Shown piece by piece: positions 40,776-53,100 of a DNA stretch of 64,000 nt. The notes below the pieces were generated by a model, which saw nothing but the letters and a program-made list of their open reading frames with translations, had not been told where the DNA came from and searched no databases. The DNA lies in assembly GCA_002633005.1 (NCBI GenBank), contig NMRA01000019.1, positions 807,348-871,347 of the forward strand, in the 5' to 3' direction. Position 1 is the stretch's first letter, and each line of letters starts with the position of its first letter. The position numbers and the translations under genes were made by a program. This DNA comes from Phoronis australis (lineage: Eukaryota; Phoronida; Phoronidae).

Positions 40776-43700
40776 TAGAAAGGGTTATGGGTACCTTCTA
40801 AGACTATGTAATCTAGTTGTAACATTTTATTATAAGTTATGACATGATCTTTGTGGTAATAAGTGGTGAAGATGAAGGGAGCCCTTTTGTGTCAACTTAC
40901 AAACTGCTTTCAACAAACATTCCATGGAATTTATGACTATAACTTGTTCCTTTCTTTAGTTAGCTAGGTTTTAGTGACAATTTCAAAATTATTTGATTTT
41001 ATTGAAAAATGTAACGGAGATCATATGATTTTTACTGGTTTAAGCATAGTTCAATGAAATTCTTCACCGTGACAATGAATAGACATGGCCGTTTAGCAAG
41101 AGAGTTTATGGAGCTTTAGCAAGGGTGTGTGTGTTGTGACTGGTTGTCTGAGAAGAGATGTCACATCTCGGAGACAAAGTGATAGTGTTCTCATCATACT
41201 ACTTAGCTTAGTAATGAGTTATGATTGTAGGACCCTTTTCATGATTTTGACAGACATATTTATAAGTCTGCAACAGATATGGTATTGCTGTTACAAATAA
41301 TTGAATGTAAAAGGGGCCTATTTTTCACGTTTCCTTTTCGCTGTTTGTTTCCTGCATTCTGTTGTTTTAGAGTACCGTGCAGCACTAATTAATTCTAGCC
41401 GGAATGTCATATTGAAATAAATCAGGTTGGCTATGGTGAATCTTTTTGTCGAAGCAATTGGTAAAATCCATGCAGTTTATGGGTTTACCATTATGTAATT
41501 AAGAATGATAACTTTCTGTATTAGAACTCTAATCAGATGGTTCCACCCCAAACCATGAACCAAAATCATGGTTTTCAAACACGGAACTTCATGCGAGTTT
41601 AGTCAAGACATGTAATCATTTAGTTTTTAAATATCTTCACTACCTTTGCTTTTATTTGATTGTCAAATCACTGATTAGTTTGTGTAAAGAGTCAAAACTA
41701 AGTTGTCTTCATGATGAGAAGAGTTCTGCAGGATTTGTATAGAGTTCAATATTGAGCCCTGTAGCTTTGAAGTTAGCTTTCTTGGTGAGTGGCAATGACA
41801 TTCTATGGACGGACACTGGTTATCACAAAGGGCATTGAGATGCTATGACTGCTGACCGTAACCAATATGTAGGCAGTGTTAGTTGACTGTGGTTTCTTTA
41901 GTTTAAAGGGATATTTATCGTTTTTGTGACAAAAAACCTGCAAATTTGGGATTCTTGTTGGGAGAGATAGACTTCTTGAAGCTATTAGTAACGTTAACCA
42001 GAACTACTAAACAACAAAATCCTCTGCGTTTCTATAATTTTATTACAAATGGTAAATTCTCGCCATTGTCATCCATACTTTTGCTGAAGTCTTCACCATT
42101 GAGACACGCTTGAAATACTAGCTGTAAAACATGTGGGATTTGGCTCAGTGGAGTAAGAACTCTGCTGTTACTGTGGAGGCAGTGAATTCGATTCCTTAGT
42201 ACTACTACGTTTTGAACAATTACTTTTATTGCCTGGTAATTTCTCTTCAATTATTGGTCTCTCTTTAGTATTGACCACTCATTGCGCACTTGATGTCAGT
42301 ATAAACTAAACACGACAGACAATGACCAAGGGTCAAATAATTTGTATAATGTTCAACCTTGCAACTGTTTTCTGGTGAATAGTCCACCGACTTCACCTGG
42401 CATGGCAATAGTGAACTCGAGTCCTCTATGGTTGGGTTTTTTGAAATTTCCTTCAAAGTTAATTACCTGTCTTGAACGACTGGGTGCGTTGTAGCGAGTT
42501 GTTCTCAATTAACCAGTGTGTACCATTTATGCAACCTGACCATTTTAAGCATTGAGCGCATTGCAATTCATTTCGATATATCTATGCTTTTCTTCTAAAG
42601 GCAGTTAACATTGATGGGTTTAAAGGGAGTTAGTGAATTATGATGTTGTCCACTTTTTGATGTCACCATGGTACGACTTGTGAAAGGGGTTTAGAACAAT
42701 CAGCATTCAATTTTTCTTGTTTCACATGTCTGGGCATTGTCGCATCAAAGTGGAAGTGTTTGTGAAAACCAAAAGTCAAGCTTTACAATATGGTGAATTC
42801 TGAGTACTTGTTGAGGATTATTGCTGTGAAGTAGAATGCACGAACAAATAATTTGTGAAAGTTTTAGAAATTAGCAAGCATGTTACTGTTCAGCAGTTAT
42901 TTCAAAACCAAATAAAAATTCTAAAAATTGTTCAGGATGTTTTTATTCTGACAACATATTTTGGCAACATACTGAAATAAATAAAATATACAAATCAAAA
43001 TATAGATATTAAGTTAATATTAAGTAAAGTGAAAAAATTCTAGTCACGAGCACATTGGTTGATATAATTATTATCCTCCAGTATCATGAAACAACAATGC
43101 CTTCAGCACTCCGAACAATGCTGTTTCATGACTAATTAAAAAGGAATTTCAAGAAGAAGCTGCTGTGGCAGAAGGGACTGTATCGCACAAGTTTATTTCC
43201 ACTTTAAAAAGTAATACCGGTAATAATTACCATTTTCCACTTATGATGTAATCGCTACGGTCATTTTCCACTTAAATATCAGCATCACGGACACCTTTCC
43301 CAACAACTTGTGAATGATCCATGTTAAATTAGGGCAACGTGAAAGCATTGGGAAACAACTTAAACTGTCATGTGTTAAGAACAGTATCTTATGACCTACA
43401 TATCAGTGACCGAGGTGGGAGGCAGTGCACATTCCACTGCTATGTTGTCTTGCATTTGGCCAGGATGGCATTCCGTTGTGAAAGTTTCTTGCACGAAAAG
43501 CAAGTCACATTTCACGAGTAATCTCTAGAGTTTACTACAACCTATCCTAGCAAAATGGCAGCCATTGAAGAGATGGGTCGGTAAGGTTGGCATGTTGAAT
43601 TATGGGAGTTAATGAGTATCCTGTAGAAGTCAATGTTCCTGCTCCGTAAGCAAAGACTTTTGCAGTGCAACCCAGCCTACATAGGTAATGGCTCAACAGT

Positions 43701-44026
43701 TTGGAGTTTTGTGACTACACGCACAACACAATGCAATTCCTCTCTCATAAATCCCTAATTATAACAAGTTTAAAAAATGTTGATACATAAACAATTCATA
43801 AGAGCAATTCATAACACAGTAGGATGGATCAACTTGGTGTGAAGACCATGTTGCAACAGCCACAAGTTAGAGTACTCGATTTTGAGAACCAGTTCAATGC
43901 CTGAAAAATAATTCTCACAAGCAGTACCCCGAAAGTGATTTCACGAACCATGTCATAGTTATTATGAAAAAGTCATGTCCAGCCAATGGCGCCACCTGTC
44001 AGCACAATGCAGTGTAACTATCAGGA
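40776..44026. other. Intergenic stretch between two converging genes
   Basis: About 3.2 kb between the end of element A and the DYNC2I2 stop codon. Apart from a tRNA-like segment near 42124 I see no gene. A TTTATT at 43192-43197 would be an AATAAA signal on the - strand for DYNC2I2. Confidence 0.5.
42124..42199 (+). repeat. tRNA-like segment, SINE head or tRNA pseudogene
   Basis: Reads TGGCTCAGTGG (perfect box A) and, about 45 nt later, AATTCGATTCC (box B-like). The acceptor arms do not pair convincingly. Confidence 0.4.
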
Positions 44027-44156
44027 CTACTCCCCTGCTTGGTCAGCAATGTCAGCTAACATCTGTTCCTCCTGGACACTCTGAGAAGTAAGTGCTTCAC
44101 CCAACTTCCAGATCTGAATGTAGCCCATCCCATCTCCTGTGGCCAGCAAGTCTCGT
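44027..44156 (-). CDS. DYNC2I2: DYNC2I2 exon 11 with stop
   Basis: Follows TTTTGCAG; encodes the last WD strand D-L-L-A-T-G-D-G-M-G-Y-I-Q-I-W-K-L and an acidic end D-Q-A-G-E. Confidence 0.9.
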
Positions 44157-47100
44157 CTGCAAAAAAGAGAAAGAAATTAAGTTAACATTTTCCCTTACGT
44201 AACATGAAGCACAATCATTCCAGACAGTGCACTCCTGAAAATTAAAGTTTCTATACGTTAAGTTAGTTTTGTAATTTCACAAGAAAATTCTATGGATCGA
44301 GTTCATTGACTACAGCAACCAGAGTTCATTGACTACAGCGACCAGAGCTCATTGACGACAGTGACCAGAGTTCATTGACTACAGCAACCAGAGTTCATTG
44401 ACTACAGCGACCAGAGTTCATTGACTACAGTGACCAGAGTTCATTGACTACATCGAGTTTTCCACGGCCAGTTTTACTAATTCCAGCTTGAAGCTGACAA
44501 TGCTTTGCCTCGATTTTGTCACTAATAGTACTTTTAATATTAGGATAAAAAGTTAATTGCAGAAACAAGAGTCATTTGGTCATTCAATAGTCAAAAACTA
44601 TGGAGTGAACGTCTTGTCACTTTAATGCAGGACGGGTTCTGTGAACATTTTGATACATTGCAATGTCGCTTGATGAGCACATAGTTTTACTTATCGCCAC
44701 CAACAGGGTAAGAAAACACTACGTAAGCCACCAATCTATGTGAAAGTCGAGTGAGTTTCTACAGATCTCAGCACCTTTATAACTTCATTTGGTGAAAAAC
44801 AAGGCTGCAAAGAGCATTGTTATAATTTCAGGATGGATAAATGAAATAGTTTTTGAAAATAATGAGATGTATAACCACAGAATTTCTCTGATTTTTTAAA
44901 TTATCAAATATTAAACTCAAACCAAACAATTATCGAGTCCATCATTCTTAAGTTTTCTTTTCATTAATCTCCAAAATTGCAATAATCTAGTTTTCTCATT
45001 TCTATCAATTTTAACTTTGTCAATATTAAGCAAACATTTTATGAACATGCTCAAAAATAACACTATTAAATTAAATTAAAAACATACTGATGCAAGTTGA
45101 ATTGTAAAGAATAAACTGGCGCCCTCTTTGGGCTGGCCTGCAACTTGTGAAGGGGCGTCACCAGACTGTGCTTCAGGTCATAGATAAGTAAGTCACCATT
45201 TTCCGTTGTAACGGCAAACACTAGTGGACGTATGGGCGACCACTTGGCAGAGAACAGATACCCCATGCCTGGTTCAATGGTGGCCACTGGCTGAGACTGA
45301 AAGGAAGCATGTTATAATTAATTTGCCATACCCACATTTTAATGGCTTTTCAACTGTTTACAGTGTATTACTTTTTACCTCTAAAATGGGTATTCAGTAT
45401 CATGGTTTATTGGCACCATGTGTCTTAACTGATGCAGAAATGGTGGCAACAGCTGAAGCATAATAAAATATTAAAACAAAGATTACACCGTTACAAAAGA
45501 TACTCGCAAATTGCACCTTCAAATTTACAAAACAAAAAGAATGACAAGAGCAAAGAAAAGTATTAAAATACATCCACGACTGTACTGGAAACAATGTACT
45601 TCACGTAATAAAAATAAAGAGGCCACTAGGAGGTGCAGCATGAGTCAAATCTGCCTTAAACAAGGCAAGTGCTGTGATCTCCTTGACAACAGATAATAAT
45701 ACAAAGTCATATGCAAAGAAAGCCTATTAAATTGTCACCAGGGGACGCCACAATAGTCACTCATCCTAAAATCAAAGCAAGGTATTCTATCCTTAACTGG
45801 AACACATATATCAAAATTCAGGAAGACCTATTATGGAACGTCTTTGGTACATATTGAAGCTAAAGCAAACAAAAATTTTTTTTCGCTCATTCATGATAGG
45901 AGCATGTCCGGAAAATTTGACAAACATCCACCAAGAAGTTTCGGAGATACTGCAGCAGATGGTGGATGGATAGACGGACAAACAGACGGCATAATGTGCC
46001 CACACATACATGAGGACACATTAAGAACCTATTGATATACCTGTATCATGCTGTAGAGTCTGGCTGAGGCATCGGACGCACATGTAATGAATAGATTGCG
46101 GTGATATGGTGAACAATCAACAGAGTACACAGGACCTTGGTGAGGTGTGTATGTCACTGTTACTGGCGAGGTGAGAGGTACAGAGGATTCCACGTGACCT
46201 AAAAAGAGGATAATCTGGGTCAAAGATACTGTATCGTAGATGAATCACATTGTTACTACACGTGTTGATTGTCCGACAATAACGCATTTCATTTAATTTC
46301 TTTATCACCGTAAGACATGTTGTAGTCTGTGGTATTTAAGGATCTGGCGAATGTTTTGAGTGCCACATTATCATGCTGTGTTGAGGTGAAATGTCACGCT
46401 CAGTCCTCAGCTGATTATGTCTCAAGGGATCCTACAGACGTAAGTTTACCTAGTTTGTATATCGCTCATTAACCGATGATTGTACTGAAGTATAGATAAT
46501 AGCATTTCATGCTTATTGTATGTTACTTATGTGTTCATAAAAAGTCTTTTACTGGTCAGCATAATTTAGGTCCAAATAGGAAAGTTAAGTAAACACAAAT
46601 GCTTTTATTATTATCTGTAGATCAAAAGTCTCTTTAAGGGATGAAAATTGTCAAGCAAAACTAATCAAAAATAAAATTCACCACAAATTCATGACCAAGT
46701 GGACCCCCTGCAAATCACACACTCAGCATAAATTAAGTGATCAGACATAAAATCAAGTTTTGAATCCACAGTCTAATTGTTCATTTGTGACCTTGCACAG
46801 TAAGATGTCATGATTTCAACAAAGTGCTTGGAGCAATACCTGTCACAACTTTATTGAGATTTAACCAGCATAGAAACAGATTCCAGACCACAAGAAATGA
46901 ATTCACGATTCTGTGCACCAAAACAGTGCCAAACTTCGACACTGTCCAGTTTGTTTTTCAAAACTAGTGTTAGGAATGGCAGCATGCTAGGCATCCCACT
47001 AACTGAAACATGGAGGTACATTTCACAACTTACTTCCAGCTGGAGTTCCTCTCGCCTGTCGTGAACACTTAAACACACCACCACTCTCTGAACCGATCAT

Positions 47101-50100
47101 AAATATACTGTTATCCTCATGGTTGTACGAGATGCTAGTCACACCCATCTCCCTGTTGCCTTGTTTAGTGTGCCTCCTCATCGCCCGCGGCAGACTCTCT
47201 GTCAGCAGAATTCGACTGAAAGCGATATTCAATAAGTTGTCTAGACTGCAGTTTAGTTATTGAGAATTTTAACATTAACCACATTGTCCAGTTACATTCA
47301 TTGTTATGACAAGAATTGCAAAGAAAATTTGTTGAAAATAGATAAGTGTAAAACTGCTGAAGACTATATTATTTGTACAGGCCAGACTATGCAGAGACTG
47401 ACAACCTTCATCTATCAAGACAGCACAGCAGTGAAAGAGAAAAATGACACATTCAAGACAACTAGGGAGATTTCAGCCCTGCTGATGCTTTTTCACATGC
47501 ATTGTGGGAAGACGGTCGACTCGCAAACACCCGGTGACATCACCGATAACAATACACCCGTCACTCGTGTGCAGCAGAATTGAAGTACAGATCCCCAACA
47601 ACATACTTCATGATGCAAGTACAACACACCATACAACCGGAAAATTGAAAACGATCTTCACAATGCACCAAATAAATACATACAATACAAGCTTAAAGTA
47701 TTCAGACAAACTGACCCGGACGTTCCCGTCACGATGGCTGGGCGGGAGCCGAACTTAATGTTAGAGTAGTATTCACTCGTGACCAATAATGAAGGGGAAT
47801 TATCAGGAATGTTTACTTACTAAGGTGGACAAGCCATTTAAATTATTTTGTAATTAGAATTTTGCCACCTGAATAGTTATTAAAAGTCATTTTTGTTGTT
47901 ACAAGAATAAGTCGTCATGATGGGAAAACAATATTGCATCTGATTACTTTTGTCTTGCACAGTACTTGGCCTATTGATTACTTTTGTCTTGCACTGTAGA
48001 TGAGCGAGTCCTCAGCACCAAGGCATGCGCAATCCAATCATGATGAAGGCAAGTCTCACCAGCTAACATGCAACTTATAATACAGTCAGGTTGTCCACAA
48101 TTTATCTGTATGTCGCCACATGTTTATGAGCCAGCAACAGCTCCACAATGCATTTGAAGAATGACAGTTGTGCCTCACACTAAGTGGTCTGTAATTCAAC
48201 ACTGATTGGATTCTTTGAAGGATTAAGATTGGTCAGATCAGCATTCCATCATTACGGAATTAGGTACATGAACCTAGTCAGCTTATCATCATTGCTCGGC
48301 AAGCCCACTAAAAGAGGAAAGACTGGGATCACTCAACAAAGGAGCAGCAGTCATTCCGGGTTAAGCTATTTAAAACTCATAGGGGGTAATGAAACAATCA
48401 TCTTCTCAACCAGGACCATAAAGCATGATTATTAAGCTGTGTTTACTTACACATGTCAACTGGGACAGTTGTATGACTAAGAGCAGGGTTCACAAGGAAC
48501 TGCTTTCACTGACCTTAATGTCATTTTCAAAACGCCTATTGCACGTGAACAACACCGATGATTTAAAACAGTGAGTTCGCTAAGTCCTAAGCCACTATGC
48601 GAACTAGTTACCTCCTTCGAGCCCAAAATGGTTGCAATGCTATGATTCCCTGTTATTCTGTAATTGGTTAACAGTTTTTGCCATTTAAATGTCACAAAGA
48701 CAGTCAAATTTTAATGACAGACTCAGTCCCCATATCCTGCAGTGCCAAACATTATCTGTGAAGAGTAACACTGTCTTTTTATTTTGTTTAACAACAGGCA
48801 GTGCTATCACTGATATCTGCCTCTATTCCCTAATCCCAAACAAAAAAGCCAGTCATAAAAGTCCAAGAGTTTTGGTAACCGGCTATTCAAATCCCAACTG
48901 GTAAGAAGCATTCAAAGTTGATTGTTGGGTAATGAGTTGTAGCACACAATGGTGAAGGAAATCTCGTGAACTGACAGCTAATTGGACATTGTAGAAATAT
49001 CCCTTCATCAATGATCAATCATTTTTAACAAACAGGATATTTTGTCCACACAGGCACCACTGAATGATCAAATTGAAAACTGAACATGTGAAGTTATGTC
49101 AGCAAGGAATATTGTCATTATGATAAGTTCAATAATTTTCTGAACCTACCCTTCCAGTAAAGTGAGATTCCGTTGTTTAGATACCATCTGCCATGTTAGA
49201 ATCTTTCCATCACCACTCACACTGACAATCTGCAGAACAAACATAAGATGGGAGCTATGAAAGCATGTATGACTCAAACCAAAGTTTATTGAACTTATCT
49301 GGACTCTGGACTGTGTTAGCAGATGAAACCAATCACTTCTTTCATTGCTGTGGTGTTATGATATCTTTAACAGTGGAAGCATTGACACCAATTAAATGGA
49401 CTTTCAGATAATATAGGTATCACAAGGAATGGCATTGATTTCTTTTTTAAAACCTAAGCCAGCCTCGTAAATAGCCCATTAGCATGCTAAGCTATTAGGT
49501 TCAAAGTTCAAGACTGTAGTATACAAGTTGCAGAAATGTTTACGCACATTATACTTTTTGCCTTTACTGTCTGGATCCAAGACCCAGTGAACTTTAGACA
49601 CAGGTTCTTTGTGCGAGTCATCGCCGATACCAGATGTCGCCACCAGCATTTCATCTTCTTGACTGGTATCCCACACTAACACCTCACCTGCAAGTGAGGG
49701 CAACAGTTCAACGAAAACACATGCAGTGATTATAGGCACCTCACACTAACAACTACCCTACAAATGATTGACGATAGCTATTATAGAAACCTTGTTTGGT
49801 CTTAACTCCAAACAACTGCAATCTTCAAATCAAGACTAAATCAAAATTGAATCTAGTCCATCATTGTTAGGTGTTCCTATGCTCTTTTGTCCAGCATTAC
49901 AACTTGCAGGCCAACTATTTACCACGGTTCAAAGAGTAACTACTAAAACCATTCGTCAATGGGTACCAGTCAACAGAAACCTAACGCAAATATTTTCTAA
50001 TTTTATTGTATTTCTTCAGGTAAATCTGGTCTTAACTTAAATACCAGGTGTTGTAAAACAGGCTGCTTTTTGCTGAGGCAAACAGCTCATTGAAACCACA

Positions 50101-53100
50101 TGCAGTATTTACAGGTATCTCTGCTAAGTCTACCATTGCTAGTCAAATAATCATAACAGTCAGTTGTGCTGAGGTGCTTCACAGAAGCAATTAATAATCA
50201 AAACTAGAGAAGGTCCTAAAGATAGAAAACGAAAATTCAAATACCATTAAAATTGTAAAAAAACATTTTTGGTAAAGACTGTTATGTAAAGGTTGCCATA
50301 GAAAAAATCAATCCAAACACATTATGAACTTTCAATCCAAAGACATGTAGTTTCAATCCAAACACATGTACATTCAATCCATTCACATGAACTTTCAATC
50401 CAAACACAATTTATTGTACTCTCAATCCAAACACGTACTTTCAATCCAATTCCAGATAAGATAGCATTAAACTTTCCTTGAACGATAACAGGCCTGAAAT
50501 TGGTTGCTACAATGTTTTGAGCATCACTGTGAGCACACCAATTTGCCATAAATTACCATGCAATGAACAGTTAACATTAATAGATTTATTTAATGTCACC
50601 TTGAGATTCCTTGCAATACAACTACTTCCCGCTTTCATTCTTTGTTCTGTGTCCTCCCAGTGACACAATAGGACTATTTCATGTATCATTTGATAAGCCT
50701 ACATCAAAATGATTACATCATGTTTACTTAGTACATTGCTGAACCATTGCCGAAAACAGAGACTATCTGGGCAGGGTTTGAAGTGGAACTTGCATGCTAA
50801 TTCGTTATCTCTGTGATTGTTTGGTCAAATTACTTAGAAGTGAATATGAAGTAGGTTGAAAATTACCAACTGTTTTTAAGAACCACAAGTTTTGTGTTGA
50901 AAATAATCCGCCGTAAATCACTGTCATGTCCAGTAAGTATCGTGACGTGGTGTTGGGGAACAACACTGCATGGTGTGGTGTATGTGAACCCGCGAGGTAC
51001 GCCATTAGTGCAAAGGTCACCTATTTGTAGAATTTGTTGTTTTCTCATTTACAAGTTGTCAATGAATACAGCTGGACTTTGTTTAGCATAGGTGACATAC
51101 AACTGGCATTGTCGTTTAGTTCCTGCTATATATTAGCATAGTTAGGAGCATGCAAATAATCTTTAAACATCATAACTGACCTGTAGATCTATTAATTCAG
51201 TAATATTATTTTTACAGCTCATGAGCAGTTGTGTTTTGGTTCATTTTTAGTTCTTGAATCTGTATATTATGAAAACCCGACCTGCTGCATTTTGCCAAAA
51301 TATTGCAATTTTATCAATCCGTAGTATAGTCATTGAATGATTGTGTTTAACTGTTGTGATTCCAGTATCTCGTGCTTATGGAGAGCGCTACTTGCCATTG
51401 AACGTTCCTCCAGCAATCATTGCCGGGTTTTTGGGATGATACGCTACGCACATCAAACAACTAGACAGGTCAATGTTCAGATCTGGTTTGTCACACTTCA
51501 GCGAGCGCAAGTCAACGTTCCAGGTGGACAAGGTAGACTTATGTGTACACCAGTCTTCATGGTCAAATCTTCCGTAGGCTGCGGCTACTGTTGATCCGGT
51601 GCAATTCCAAGTAAGACCAGTGATCTGGAGCTATGAAAGTAACATGGTCATATTTTATCAAATTATTTACATGAAAGCAACAAAACTACATTCCATAGTT
51701 TGAAGTACTAGTTACAATTTTAAAAGATTCCATTAATTGATCAATCACAAGCTCCTACCCCTCGCAAAAGGTCGACAAACAAACAATAAGTTTGTCAGGT
51801 AAAAGGGCAGCTTGGAAACAAAGTTGTGTCAAGAATGCAGCATTGTGATTGGTCAGTTAAGCCATCACTCAAAATGTCCATTGAAGCAATGAATCTGCAT
51901 GACATATCTGATCTTGTAGAAGTAATTATTTCATTGAAGAAAAAAAAATCAAAATCAAAGCCAACAAACCTTTTCATCATGATCAGCATTGTGTAAGGTG
52001 TACAAGCTGCTGATGGCTACTGACTCGTGGTCCCAATATGAACTATAACCTGAGCAAAAACAAACAACCAAAATCATCACTTTTAAGCAGATGAGCAAGA
52101 TTCTTTGACATACATACCTACATATTAAAAACATTAATTGTAATTTCAGAAGAAAATTAGAACTATGGGTCAAAAAATTATTAAATTTGAGTTTTCAATG
52201 AAATTCTGTTTTGAAAGGAATTCCCAGATTCACACAGTGAACAAAAAGGATTTACAAAAAAATCATCTACCGTAATCGTTCGGGTTAACGCCCATGCTCA
52301 GTTAACCGCCCACCCCCTACTTTAGGTGAATTTCGATTTAACCGCCCACTGCTCGGTTAACCGCCCCCCTGCTATTTTTGAAGATTTCCAATTAACCGCC
52401 CACTGCTCGGTTAACCGCCCATCCCCTACTTTTGACGATTGGTGATTACCGCCCTGTGCTAATAGGAAACGCGAATCCCCGACCTTTTAGATTAAGATCG
52501 ATGATAACATTGAGTGCAACGACGGCCTCAGAGACCGCGGTTTAGCAATGTGAATTATGATACCAGTAACAAATTATTGTAACGGGTCATCGATTAACTT
52601 CAAAATGTAATACTTGAACACTTTGTCACTTTCTTTTCTTCTCATGTTCGCAAACTTTAGGAACNCATGAAAATCCGTTCAGGACTTTTGAAGATACAAA
52701 GGTAAGCGTAAAAAACTAAAATTGCCACTAGGGGGCACACCGGTAATCGGATCCGTCCGAAAGTTCGCACATGCCGTCCCATTCATGAATGGAACATATG
52801 TGCCAAATTTCATGAACGTATGTCAAAGGGTTTTGGAGATAGAGCAGCGGACGCCAGACGCCGGACGGACGCCGCCCGGACGGACGGACGGACGGACAGA
52901 GATGACGGCATAATGCGTCCACATATAAATATGTAGGCGCATAAAAATGATAACATAAACTAAAATATTCGCTAATTTTGCATACAAATATTGTCAGCAT
53001 ATTTTTAGTTTTCAAAGGCTGATTACAATACTGCAAATAATGAAAACTTTAAAAAAAATCACAATTATTAAATTTTTGTTTGTCCATCACATAGTGCCCT

